NCBI GenBank assembly: GCA_035631615.1
Contig: DASQIK010000027.1
Span: 1-64,000, forward strand
Source: UBA5189 sp035631615
GTDB taxonomy: Bacteria > Chloroflexota > Limnocylindria > Limnocylindrales > CSP1-4
Direction of reading: 5' to 3'
DNA: 64,000 nt
In this document: piece by piece, positions 43,365 through 52,018 of the stretch
Numbering within the stretch: position 1 is the first letter of the stretch
Layout: each line of letters starts with the position of its first letter
Translations under genes and position numbers: made by a program
Notes under the pieces: generated by a model
What the model was told of the DNA's origin: nothing
Seen by the model: only the letters and a program-made list of their open reading frames with translations
Database searches by the model: none

Positions 43365-46007
43365 ATGCGCTTCGTCGGTCGGTTGATCCTGGCGTTCATC
43401 CGGATCGTGATCGTCGTGCTCATCCTCGCGATCGTCGGCCTGATCGCGATGGGGGCGATCACGACGCAGCGCGGCTGGGCGCAGACCTCGGGCACGATCA
43501 AGCTGGCCGGCCTCCACGGTCCGGTCAGCGTCACTCGCGACGCATTCGGGATCATCCAGATCACCGCGACCGACACCCACGACCTGTTCGAGGCGCAGGG
43601 CTACGTCCATGCCCAGGAGCGGATGTGGCAGATGGAGATCTCGCGCCGGATCGGGGCCGGCCGCCTGTCGGAGCTGTTCGGGAGCGCTGAGGTCGCGACG
43701 GACAGCTACATCCGGACCCTCGGCTGGCGGCAGGCAGCCCAGCGCGACCTGATCGCCATGTCACCCGACTCGCGCGACATCCTCCAGGACTACGCCGACG
43801 GCGTGAACGCCTGGATCAAGGAACACGACGGGCGCATGTCGACGTCGTTCGTGGTGGCGGGGCTCAAGTCCGGCCTCGGCGGCATCGGCGGCTACCCGCT
43901 CGAGCCCTGGACGCCGCTCGACACGGCCACCTGGCAGAAGGTCCAGGCCTGGTCGCTCGGCGGCAACGTCGACTCGGAGGTCTTCCGCCTGCTCGCGGAC
44001 CAGAAGCTCGGCAGCCCCGCAAGGACCGACGAGCTGTTCCCGCCCTACGACTCGACCGCACCGGTGATCACGCCCACGGGCCTCATCGGCTCGGGCGGTG
44101 CGGGCGCGCCGGCCGGAGCACCGGTCGCGGCCGCGGCGACGGCCGCTGCCGACCCTGTGGTCGAGCTGGCCGCGGCCCGCCTCAGCGATGCGAATGCGGC
44201 AGCCCTGACGGACATCGGGAAGCTCCACTCGATGATCGCTGCGCTCGCCGGCCTGGACCGGGGCGACGGCCTCGTCGGCGATCACGGCATCGGCTCGAAC
44301 AACTGGGTGGTCTCGGGCGCCAGGACCCAGAGCGGCAAGCCGATCCTCGCCAACGATCCGCATCTCGGCTTCGCCGAGCCGTCGGTCTGGATCATGAACG
44401 GCCTCCACTGCGCGGCGGTCGGGGTGGCCTGTCCCTGGGACGTCATCGGTGTGACCTTCCCGGGCGCGCCCGGCGTCGTCCTCGGGCACAACGACCACAT
44501 CGCCTGGGGCGCGACGAACGTCGGCCCGGACACGGAGGACCTGTTCCTCGAGACGCCGAGCACGGTCGACCCGCAGGGCCACTACATGTTCCAGGGCACG
44601 CCGATCCCCTATGACATCCGGCACGAGACGATCAAGGTCGCAGGCGCGCCGAGCGTCGATCTCGTCGTCCGCTCGACCCGCCACGGCGTCGTCCTGAGCG
44701 ACGTCGACAGCCGGCTCAAGGGCGGGCCGGTCCTCGCGCTGCGCTGGACGACGACGGCCGAGGCCGATCTCGCGCTGGAGACGTTCTTCAAGATCGACAC
44801 GGCAACGAACTTCGACCAGTTCAAGGCCGCGTTCGCCGGCTACGGGTCGCCCAGCCAGAACTTCGTCTACGCCGACACAGCCGGCCATATCGGCTACGTC
44901 CTGCCGGGACTGATCCCAATCCGCGAAGGCGACCCACACGGCGATCGCGTCCGCGATGGCGCGAGCGGCCTGAACGAGTGGACGGGCTACGTCCCGCGCG
45001 ACCAGCTGCCGTGGCAGCTCGATCCGGCCGGCGGCCAGATCGTCAGCGCCAACAACGAGGCGGTCGACGGCAGGTACCCGTTCTGGCTCGGCGACGAGTG
45101 GGACCCGGGCTATCGCGCGGCCCGTATCACGAAGCTCCTCGACCAGACCACCGGCAAGCTCACCGCCGACGACATGCGCGCGATCCAGCTCGACACCTAC
45201 GTCAGCCGGGCGGACACGATCATCCCGGAGCTGCAGTCGCTCGCGGTCAAGCCGTCGACCGCCGACGGCGTGCTCCTGTGGGGCCGGATCGTCGACTGGA
45301 ACCGCCAGTGCGACGTCAACTCTGTCGGCTGCGCGGCGTACATCACCACCGAGACGGCGGTCCAGCGGGCGATCTTCGACGACGAGCTGGGGCCGCTTGC
45401 CCGCGAGTACGTCGGCACCACGATGGCCTGGCAGGCGCTGATCGCGGTGCTCCGGAACCAGTCGAGCCCGTGGTGGCTCGTGACGACTCCGGGCTCCTCG
45501 CCGACGGCCGATCCTGTCGGCCTGGTGAGCGCGGCGATCGACGACACGGCCGCGCAGCTTCGCGCCGCCTACGGCGATCCTGGGAACTGGACGTGGGGCA
45601 AGCTCCATACCGTCCAGTTCAAGGAGTCGACGCTCGGCACCTCGCCGCTGTTCGGCTGGTACTTCAACGGCTCCGCGCGGCCGGTGGCCGGCGCGGACGG
45701 CGCGATCGACAACACCTACTACCAGATCTCGCGCGCCTACCCCGACCCCAACGATTCGTCGTTCGTGCCGCTCGGGATCAAGGACCTCTATTCGGTCACG
45801 AACGGTCCGTCATACCGGTTCACGGTCGACATGAGCGACCTCGACGGCGCACGAATCGTGATCACCACCGGTCAGAGCGGCAACCCGTTCGACACGCACT
45901 ACGGCGACCTGATCCCGACCTGGATCGCCGGCGGCACGGTGCCGCTGCCGTTCTCGCCGGGCAACGTCGCCGCGAGTGTCGTCACGACGATGACCCTGAG
46001 CCCGTAG
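43365..46007 (+). CDS. Penicillin acylase family Ntn-hydrolase
   Basis: An 880-residue exported or membrane-anchored protein. Residues ~5-30 are a hydrophobic signal anchor. The alpha-chain region includes YVHAQERMWQMEISRRIGAGRLSE (in two parts), and the autocatalytic junction is GIGSNNWVVSG with the nucleophile Ser311. The beta chain shows ILANDPHLG, GHNDHIAWGATN and NEAVDG. Processing at S311 should give two chains. Family members hydrolyse beta-lactam side chains, acyl-homoserine lactones or other amides, often for quorum quenching; the substrate is not predictable. GGGGGAGG precedes the ATG. Confidence 0.93.
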   Translation: MRFVGRLILAFIRIVIVVLILAIVGLIAMGAITTQRGWAQTSGTIKLAGLHGPVSVTRDAFGIIQITATDTHDLFEAQGYVHAQERMWQMEISRRIGAGRLSELFGSAEVATDSYIRTLGWRQAAQRDLIAMSPDSRDILQDYADGVNAWIKEHDGRMSTSFVVAGLKSGLGGIGGYPLEPWTPLDTATWQKVQAWSLGGNVDSEVFRLLADQKLGSPARTDELFPPYDSTAPVITPTGLIGSGGAGAPAGAPVAAAATAAADPVVELAAARLSDANAAALTDIGKLHSMIAALAGLDRGDGLVGDHGIGSNNWVVSGARTQSGKPILANDPHLGFAEPSVWIMNGLHCAAVGVACPWDVIGVTFPGAPGVVLGHNDHIAWGATNVGPDTEDLFLETPSTVDPQGHYMFQGTPIPYDIRHETIKVAGAPSVDLVVRSTRHGVVLSDVDSRLKGGPVLALRWTTTAEADLALETFFKIDTATNFDQFKAAFAGYGSPSQNFVYADTAGHIGYVLPGLIPIREGDPHGDRVRDGASGLNEWTGYVPRDQLPWQLDPAGGQIVSANNEAVDGRYPFWLGDEWDPGYRAARITKLLDQTTGKLTADDMRAIQLDTYVSRADTIIPELQSLAVKPSTADGVLLWGRIVDWNRQCDVNSVGCAAYITTETAVQRAIFDDELGPLAREYVGTTMAWQALIAVLRNQSSPWWLVTTPGSSPTADPVGLVSAAIDDTAAQLRAAYGDPGNWTWGKLHTVQFKESTLGTSPLFGWYFNGSARPVAGADGAIDNTYYQISRAYPDPNDSSFVPLGIKDLYSVTNGPSYRFTVDMSDLDGARIVITTGQSGNPFDTHYGDLIPTWIAGGTVPLPFSPGNVAASVVTTMTLSP

Positions 46008-46125
46008 GCAACGGGGCCAGACTCGGCCCGAGCGCGCGGCGGGCAAGCCAGTCAAGGCCGGCAACCACATCAGGGCCGCCCTGGACGGACTCGGCAAGCT
46101 CGTGGTGTCGCGGCGCTGCGGGCCG

Positions 46126-46503
46126 CTACTCGTTCACCAACAGCGGTCCCTCCGGCACGTCGATGAGGATGCGCTCGCCCTCGACGATCACGGGGTAGGC
46201 GGCAAGGGGAACCTCGGCGGGCGGGTCGAGCGCCTCGCCATCGACGAGGTCGAACCGGGACAAGTGGAGCGCGCATGTCAGCGTCCCGGCGGGCCTGCCG
46301 TTCGCACCGGGGGAGCCGCCGCCGGTCAGGAAGCCCTTGTCGAGCTCGAAGTACTCGTGCGTGCAGATGCCCTGGTAGGCGCGAATCTCGCCGCCGGTGT
46401 GGACGACGATCACCTGGTCGACGCCGTCGACGTAGGCCATCTTCATCGTGCCCTCGGGCACCTCGTCGACGCCGAGCAGGTCGATCCGCCGACGGCCCGT
46501 CAC
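46126..46503 (-). CDS. Rieske [2Fe-2S] ferredoxin
   Basis: A 125-residue protein. Cluster ligands are C47-x-H49 (GICTHEYF) and C77-x2-H80 (LTCALHLS), in the fold of oxygenase-type Rieske ferredoxins. It has no transmembrane segment. The GTG at 46503 overlaps the sufD stop (GTGA), so it is translated with SufD. Small Rieske ferredoxins often sit at the end of suf operons in Gram-positive-type bacteria; the role may be electron delivery during cluster assembly, or it may be a partner of a Rieske oxygenase such as that at 26341. Confidence 0.88.
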   Translation of the reverse strand: MTGRRRIDLLGVDEVPEGTMKMAYVDGVDQVIVVHTGGEIRAYQGICTHEYFELDKGFLTGGGSPGANGRPAGTLTCALHLSRFDLVDGEALDPPAEVPLAAYPVIVEGERILIDVPEGPLLVNE

Positions 46504-47831
46504 GCCGCGGTCGCGTCCTCGATGGCGCCCGCGGCCCATTTCGCGTCGAGCAGCTCGCGCAGCCGGTCGCGAGCCGCCTCGAGCGGGACCCGGGCCACGA
46601 CCGGCTCGAGGAAGCCCAGGACGATGAACTTGCGTGCCTCGTCCGGTGGGATCCCGCGGCTCTCGAGGTAGAACAGCTGGGTCGGGTCGATCGGCCCGAC
46701 GGAGGAGGAATGCGCGGCGCGGCGGCAGTCCGGCTGGTCGATCTCGAGCGACGGGATCGCGACGGCCCGCGCCGCCTTGGACAGGTTCATCCCGAACTCA
46801 CCAAGAAACGAGTCCGTGCCCACGGCGGACTTCTCGATCGTGATCAGGCCCTTCATGAACGACCGTGACCGATCGAGGAGGGCACCCTTCGACAGCAGGT
46901 TGCCGGTCGTGTCGCGGCCGAGGTGGCGCGTGTACGACGTCAGGTCGAACAGCTGCTGCTCGCCCCCGAACACGATCTCGACCTGCTCCACCGAGCTGCG
47001 GTCGCCCTCGAGGCGGTTGTCGACACGGGACCGGACCAGGCGGCCGCCGAGCTGCGCGAGCGCCCAGTGCAGCGTCGCCCCTTCGCCAACGGTGGCGTGG
47101 CGATGCTGGAACGCCACCTGGTCCGCCGGCAGATCCTGGATCGAGGCCATCGCCAGCGACGAGCCAGGCCCGAGCACGACCTCGGTCGTGCCGTGGAAGA
47201 AGCCCTGCGGCACGGTTTCGCCCTCGGCGCAGGCGATCGGGGGGCCGGATTGCGCCTGCTCCTCGACCAGGCTCGCGGTGGCGCCCCGGCCCAGCGTCAC
47301 GATCGTCCGCGTGACGAGCGCGCGGCCGGGCGCGGCTGCCGGCCAGCGGAGCTCGATCGGCTCGGCGAGCTGGACCCCCTCGGCGACGTCGACGTGGCGT
47401 CCGTGGCTCCAGAACCCTCGCGCGAGCTGGGCCAGCTTGTCGTTCGCCGGCATCGTCGAGCCGCCCTCGAGCACGGCGCGGAAGGCCGCGGGATCGCGGG
47501 CGAGCCATTGCGACATCGTCTCGACGTGCACGCCGGCCGGCAGGTCGAGGTCGCGCAGGTCGTCGCCCAGTCCCGCCGGCCCGTCGAGGAGGTAGGGCTG
47601 GACGTCGTCCAGCGACGCGGCCCGCAGGTCGATGTAGGGCGTGTAGAGCTGGTTGGACTCGACGGGCAGGGCCTCGAACGCGGCCAGCGCAGCGAGCCGC
47701 TCCTCGCGGAGCCACGTTGGTTCCCCGCGCTCGGTCGCGAGCCGGTCTGCCAGCGCGCGATCCGCGAACAGGATCGGAAGGTCAGCCGGCGCGCGCCGCC
47801 GGCGTGGGCTTGTCGGAGGTGCGCTTGTCAC
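46500..47831 (-). CDS. sufD: Fe-S cluster assembly protein SufD
   Basis: A 443-residue SufBD-family protein. The right-handed beta-helix core contains SLVEEQAQSG, GSSLAMASIQDL and RVDNRLEGDRSSVEQVEIVF, and the C-terminal helical block has HSSSVGPIDPTQLFYLESRG and EARKFIVLGFLEPVV, equivalent to SufB but lacking its cysteine-rich site. It scaffolds Fe-S clusters with SufB and the ATPase SufC. The GTG at 47831 lies inside the 3' end of the EAL gene (50-nt overlap), with TACGCT 6 nt upstream. No sufC or sufS is in the window. Confidence 0.9.
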   Translation of the reverse strand: MTSAPPTSPRRRRAPADLPILFADRALADRLATERGEPTWLREERLAALAAFEALPVESNQLYTPYIDLRAASLDDVQPYLLDGPAGLGDDLRDLDLPAGVHVETMSQWLARDPAAFRAVLEGGSTMPANDKLAQLARGFWSHGRHVDVAEGVQLAEPIELRWPAAAPGRALVTRTIVTLGRGATASLVEEQAQSGPPIACAEGETVPQGFFHGTTEVVLGPGSSLAMASIQDLPADQVAFQHRHATVGEGATLHWALAQLGGRLVRSRVDNRLEGDRSSVEQVEIVFGGEQQLFDLTSYTRHLGRDTTGNLLSKGALLDRSRSFMKGLITIEKSAVGTDSFLGEFGMNLSKAARAVAIPSLEIDQPDCRRAAHSSSVGPIDPTQLFYLESRGIPPDEARKFIVLGFLEPVVARVPLEAARDRLRELLDAKWAAGAIEDATAA

Positions 47832-49668
47832 GACGCGAGCGTACTCGACGCTCCGGTTCCGAGCCGCGGGCGGGGTCGATCCGATCGGTGGCAAGCGACT
47901 CGAGCCGCTCCGGCATGCCGAGCAGGTAGCCCTGGCCGAGCGAGACGCCGAGACGATGGAGCGCCCTTCGATCTTCCTCGGTCTCGATGCCCTCTGCGAT
48001 GAGCTCGAAGCCGGCATCGGCTGCGAAGCGGGCAAACCCGGCGATCAACGCGGTCCTCGTGAGGTCCGAGGCCACGCCCTGGACGAGGCCGATGTCGAGC
48101 TTCACCAGGTGCGGCCGAACCTCCAGGATGTGGCGCAGGCTCGCGAAGCCGGCGCCTGCGTCGTCGACCGCCAGCTGCCGGCGCGGGCCGAGCCGCCGCA
48201 GCCCGTCCGCGATCGGCGCGTAGTCGGTGATGGCCTCGTGCTCCGAGAGCTCGATCACGATGTCCTGGCGTATGGGCGCGAGGAGATCGGCGAGGACATC
48301 GGCGTCGATGAGCAGCTCCGGCGAAACATTGATGCTCAGCCAGCAGTCAGATGGCATCCGCGCGCTCGAGGTGGCCACGGCGCGGATCGTCGCAACCTCC
48401 AGCTCGCGAAGGCGGCCCGAGAGTCGAGCCTGGAGGAAGGTGTCCGAAGGCCCGACCTGGCCGTTGAACCTCGAGAGTGCCTCGTAGCCCACGATCCTGC
48501 CGTCAGCCAGCCGGCGGACGGGCTGGAACACCGGCCAAAACGCCTCGCGCTGAAGGATATCGTCGATCCTGAGGCGGGCGGTCGATGTCTGCTCCCAGGC
48601 GGCAAGGGTCGGACCGAGCTCGACCGCGACGGCGTCGGCGAACTGCACGAGCGTCGGGACGTATTCGGCCATCGATGAACGGTCGTCACCACGATCAGCC
48701 AAACCCGCCGACACGAGCCCGATGAGCCTGCCTTCGAACAGCATCGGGGCATAGGCGACAGCGCTGATTCCGAGCGCGGCGACCTGCCGGGAGTAGCCGT
48801 AGTCGTCATTCCTGATCGTCCAGCCGTTGATCCACGGACCGCTTTCCGCCTGGGGACGGAGCACGGCGTAACGCGCGGCCGGGAGCTCGCGGCCGCCCTG
48901 CAGCGAGGGCGGGAGATCGTCGCCGGCCACCGCCAGGAAGACCCCTCGGCGGTCGGCCGTGAACCAGATGATCGACGGGTTCTTGAGGGGCGTCCAATGG
49001 GCCAGCGGGCGGAGCAGCAACTCCGCGGTCACGAACGGGTCGTCGCTCACGGGCACGCGCGCAACGTCGCGCATCAACTGTCGGCGTGCTCCGAGAAAGC
49101 CCTCGATCGAGGTTCGAAGGCGGACTCCCGTCAGGGTCCCGCCTGCGATCGACCCCGCCGCGATGGCCGTCTCGACGCTGGCATGGTTTGCCGCCACCGC
49201 CCCGATCCACATGGCGATGGCGGCGACAGACGCCCACGCGGCCGCGACCATCGTCGACTCGGCGAGGGCGACCAGGGCCGCCATGACGAAGCCGGCAACG
49301 GCGACGACGGCGATCAGATCGAGGTGCGTCGTCCAGCCAGTCGCGCTGAGGACGGCGAGGGCGATCGGCCATCCGACGAGGGCGATTCGAAAGTCCGTCT
49401 CGGGCGGCAGCGAGTGCCCGAACCGGCGCAGGACCGGCCCCGCAACGAACTGTCCGACGGCGACGAGGGCGAGCACCGCGAAGACGAGCGGATTGCCGAT
49501 CCCCGAGATGGCGCCCACGAGCGATGCGCCGAGCAGGATGATCGCGGCCTGCCGCCCGAGGCCATGGCGAACCACACCGCGGATGCCGGATGGATCCGCC
49601 CACGAGCCGACGCCCGCCGACGTGATTGCCGAGATTCCGATGTCGCCGGGGCTACTGACGGCGCCCAT
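47782..49668 (-). CDS. Membrane GAF-EAL cyclic-di-GMP phosphodiesterase
   Basis: A 628-residue protein: about six N-terminal membrane helices (~40-200), a GAF-like sensory domain (~205-370) and a C-terminal EAL domain (~385-610). The EAL catalytic residues are present: GYEALSRF, SINVSPELL (Asn), IELSEHE (Glu), AVDDAGAGFASL (DD pair), LVKLDIG (Lys), AEGIETEED (Glu) and LGQGYLLG (Gln). It should hydrolyse c-di-GMP. There is no GGDEF domain. The gene stands between sufB and sufD on the same strand, and the sufD start lies within its end, so it could sense redox or iron state, but that is inference. Confidence 0.88.
   Translation of the reverse strand: MGAVSSPGDIGISAITSAGVGSWADPSGIRGVVRHGLGRQAAIILLGASLVGAISGIGNPLVFAVLALVAVGQFVAGPVLRRFGHSLPPETDFRIALVGWPIALAVLSATGWTTHLDLIAVVAVAGFVMAALVALAESTMVAAAWASVAAIAMWIGAVAANHASVETAIAAGSIAGGTLTGVRLRTSIEGFLGARRQLMRDVARVPVSDDPFVTAELLLRPLAHWTPLKNPSIIWFTADRRGVFLAVAGDDLPPSLQGGRELPAARYAVLRPQAESGPWINGWTIRNDDYGYSRQVAALGISAVAYAPMLFEGRLIGLVSAGLADRGDDRSSMAEYVPTLVQFADAVAVELGPTLAAWEQTSTARLRIDDILQREAFWPVFQPVRRLADGRIVGYEALSRFNGQVGPSDTFLQARLSGRLRELEVATIRAVATSSARMPSDCWLSINVSPELLIDADVLADLLAPIRQDIVIELSEHEAITDYAPIADGLRRLGPRRQLAVDDAGAGFASLRHILEVRPHLVKLDIGLVQGVASDLTRTALIAGFARFAADAGFELIAEGIETEEDRRALHRLGVSLGQGYLLGMPERLESLATDRIDPARGSEPERRVRSRRDKRTSDKPTPAARAG
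47838..47843 (-). promoter_or_regulatory. sufD: -10-like hexamer of sufD inside the EAL gene
   Basis: TACGCT on the minus strand, 6 nt before GTG 47831 and within the last codons of the upstream EAL gene. Confidence 0.4.
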
Positions 49669-49977
49669 GGTCCTTCGGCTGCCGCGCCTGCTGATGCCTG
49701 ACGGGATTGGTCACCGGGAATCCGACTCCTGAGCGAGGGTCGTCCGCGACTGTGGGCCTCGGCGCGAGGACGCACCATGCACCGGAAGTACCCTGCGGTC
49801 GAAGAGTCGACCTCGAGCAACGGCACCGGTACACGACGCGCCGAGCTCGATGCGCGCAACTCGGTGGCGCGCTTGCTCCGGTCTCGTTGCGCGCAGGAGC
49901 CGTGAGCATCTCGTGATCCGCGCCCTTGTTCTACGGGGGCGGGCGCACCTGGTGGTCTTGCCCCTTCGGGCGTTTTG
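49669..49977. other. Gene-free stretch between sufB and the EAL gene
   Basis: Only short ORFs without coding character are present. A small hairpin, GCCC-CTTC-GGGC followed by GTTTTGT, lies at about 49960-49977 on the plus strand just beyond the sufB stop. It has a T-tract only in plus orientation, where no gene precedes it. AAGGA stands immediately before the EAL start. Nothing else is recognised. Confidence 0.5.
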
Positions 49978-51381
49978 TCAGCCCAGCGAGCCTTCCATTT
50001 CGAGCTTCACCAGGCGGTTGAACTCGATGGCGTATTCCATCGGGAGCTCCTTGGTGAAGACCTCGAGGAATCCCTGGATGACGAGGTTCTGCGCCTCGTT
50101 CTCGGTCAGGCCGCGGCTCATCAGGTAGAAGATCTGGTCGGCGCTGATCTTGCCGACGGTGGCCTCGTGGGTCATCGTCGTGTCGTCTTCCTGGATGTCG
50201 ATGTACGGGTACGTATCGCTGCGGCTCTCGTCGTCGAGCATGAGCGCATCGCAGCGGACGCTCGCCACGACGCCGGTCGCACCCGGCGCGACCTTGAGCT
50301 GGCCGCGGTAGGTCGCCCGGCCGCCGTCCTTCGAGACCGACTTCGACACGATTCGTGACGTCGTGTTCTTGGCGAGGTGGATCGCCTTGGCGCCGGTGTC
50401 CTGGTGCTGGCCTCGACCGGCGACCGCGACCGAGATGATGTCGGCGCTCGCCCCCTCCCCGCGCAGGTAGATGCTCGGGTACTTGACCGTCTTGCGCGAG
50501 CCGGTGTTGGCGTCGATCCACTCGACCGTCGCGTTCTCGTACGCGTGGGCGCGCTTCGTCACGAGGTTGTAGACGTCGTTCGACCAGTTCTGGATCGTCG
50601 TGTAGCGGACCTTGGAGCCCGGCAGCGCGACGACCTCGACGACCGCTGCGTGCAGCGAGTCCGTTGCGTAGATCGGGGCGGTGCAGCCCTCGATGTAGTG
50701 GACCTTGGCGCCCTCGTCGACGACGATCAGCGTCCGCTCGAACTGGCCGGTGTTCTCGCCATTGATCCGGAAGTACGCCTGCAGCGGGAGCGGGACCTCG
50801 ACGCCCCTGGGAACGTACACGAACGAGCCGCCGGACCAGACCGCAGCGTTCAGCGCCGAGAACTTGTTGTCCTCCGCCGGCACGATGGTGCCGAAGTACT
50901 TGCGGAAGATGTCCGGGTACTCCTTCAGCCCCTGGTCGGTGCCCATGAACACGACGCCGATCTTGGAGAGCTCCTCCTTGACCGAGTGGTACACGACCTC
51001 CGAGTCGTACTGCGCCCCGACTCCGGCGAGGAACTTGCGCTCAGCCTCCGGGATGCCGAGCTTCTCGAACGTCGCCTTGATCTGCTCCGGGACGTCGTCC
51101 CAGGACTTCTCCTCGCGCTCCGACGGCTTGCGGTAGTAGACGATCTTGTCCAGATCGATCTTGTCGAGGCCGTCGGTCCAGACCGGCATCGGGCGCTTCA
51201 GGAAGTGCTCGAACGCCCGGAGCCGCAGCTGCAGCATCCAGTCCGGCTCGCCCTTGAAGCCGCTGATCTCCTCGACGGTCTCGCGGGTGAGGCCGCGCTT
51301 CGTCTCCTGCAGGTAGACGATGTCGTCGTGGAAGGCGTACTGCTCGCGGCGGTCGGCGACGGCTTCGCGGGTGGTGGTCAA
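49978..51381 (-). CDS. sufB: Fe-S cluster scaffold protein SufB
   Basis: A 467-residue SufB of normal length, ending RLVKLEMEGSLG. Typical blocks are YDSEVVYHSVKEELSKIGVVF, PRGVEVPLPLQAYFRIN, IVVDEGAKVHYIEGCTAPIY (with the conserved Cys), VRCDALMLDDESRSDTYPYI and TMTHEATVGKISADQIFYLMS. It assembles Fe-S clusters with SufC/SufD. The start is TTG 51381: GAGGA lies 4 nt upstream, residues TTTREAVADRREQYAF begin the conserved N-terminus, and no ATG/GTG is available in frame close by. A strong promoter is 37-65 nt upstream. Confidence 0.95.
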   Translation of the reverse strand: MTTTREAVADRREQYAFHDDIVYLQETKRGLTRETVEEISGFKGEPDWMLQLRLRAFEHFLKRPMPVWTDGLDKIDLDKIVYYRKPSEREEKSWDDVPEQIKATFEKLGIPEAERKFLAGVGAQYDSEVVYHSVKEELSKIGVVFMGTDQGLKEYPDIFRKYFGTIVPAEDNKFSALNAAVWSGGSFVYVPRGVEVPLPLQAYFRINGENTGQFERTLIVVDEGAKVHYIEGCTAPIYATDSLHAAVVEVVALPGSKVRYTTIQNWSNDVYNLVTKRAHAYENATVEWIDANTGSRKTVKYPSIYLRGEGASADIISVAVAGRGQHQDTGAKAIHLAKNTTSRIVSKSVSKDGGRATYRGQLKVAPGATGVVASVRCDALMLDDESRSDTYPYIDIQEDDTTMTHEATVGKISADQIFYLMSRGLTENEAQNLVIQGFLEVFTKELPMEYAIEFNRLVKLEMEGSLG

Positions 51382-51417
51382 GGCATCCTCGAGGGGCGGT
51401 GGGTAATCCCAAGTGGA

Positions 51418-51446
51418 ATTATCGGGATTGCGGCGCGAAGCGTCAA
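51418..51446 (-). promoter_or_regulatory. sufB: Sigma-70-type sufB promoter with overlapping dyad
   Basis: Minus strand: TTGACG (-35, 51441-51446), 17-nt spacer, GATAAT (-10, 51418-51423), the best consensus promoter in the window. AATCCC directly upstream of the -10 and GGGATT 13 nt further downstream form an inverted repeat that brackets the -10, a likely operator for an Rrf2/SufR-type Fe-S regulator (not encoded here). Confidence 0.75.
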
Positions 51447-51609
51447 CGAGCGATCGGGAGCGACCAGGCCGCATGGCATCCGACATTCGTACCAATGCCG
51501 CGATGATCTGGACGTGTTCGCCGAAACCGTCGGACCGCCGGTCGCTGCTCGAACTGGCACTCGCGGTTAGGCTCGACGGCGATTGGAGACCGGGACAGGA
51601 GGGAGCGCC

Positions 51610-51972
51610 GTGCCAGCGATCATCGCAATCGCCGTCATCGGGCTCGCCGGTGGCGTGCTTTCGGGGCTGTTCGGAATCGGCGGCGGGCTCGTGATCGTGC
51701 CGGCGCTCGTGCTGGTCGCGGGATTCCCCATCGCGACCGCCGCAGGGACATCGCTGGCCGCACTCCTGCTGCCAGTCGGGCTGTTCGGCGCGCTCGAATA
51801 CTTCCGTGCCGGACACGTCGACGTGCAGGCCGCCGCGGTGATCGCGATCGGACTCCTCGTCGGCGCCTATTTCGGAGCGCGGATCGGGACAAACCTGCCG
51901 CCGCAGGCTGCACAGCGCGCGTTCGGCCTGTTTCTCCTGGTCGTTGGCGCGCGTTTGACCCTGTTCGCGTGA
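51610..51972 (+). CDS. Half-size TSUP (TauE/SafE) membrane protein
   Basis: A 120-residue protein with four helices and one copy of the TSUP signature GVLSGLFGIGGGLVIVPALV. Ordinary members have two such repeats and ~250 residues, so this is a single-repeat form that would need to dimerise. GTG 51610 follows AGGAGG by 9 nt. Family members export sulfite, sulfonates or other anions, but the substrate is open. It is the first gene of the plus-strand pair before the second lgt, at the edge of the metal-handling island. Confidence 0.82.
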   Translation: MPAIIAIAVIGLAGGVLSGLFGIGGGLVIVPALVLVAGFPIATAAGTSLAALLLPVGLFGALEYFRAGHVDVQAAAVIAIGLLVGAYFGARIGTNLPPQAAQRAFGLFLLVVGARLTLFA

Positions 51973-52018
51973 CGCGCTCCCGGAGCTCGATTCAGGCGAC
52001 GACGCGGCAGCGGCCACG

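Noticed and set aside
43761..45608. 615-codon open frame antisense to the penicillin acylase gene
   Set aside because: Pure shadow of the third-codon GC bias; no domain, no start signals, while the plus-strand gene has clear motifs.
49850..50128. Small plus-strand ORF beyond the sufB end
   Set aside because: Lies mostly antisense to sufB, with no ribosome site or recognisable product.
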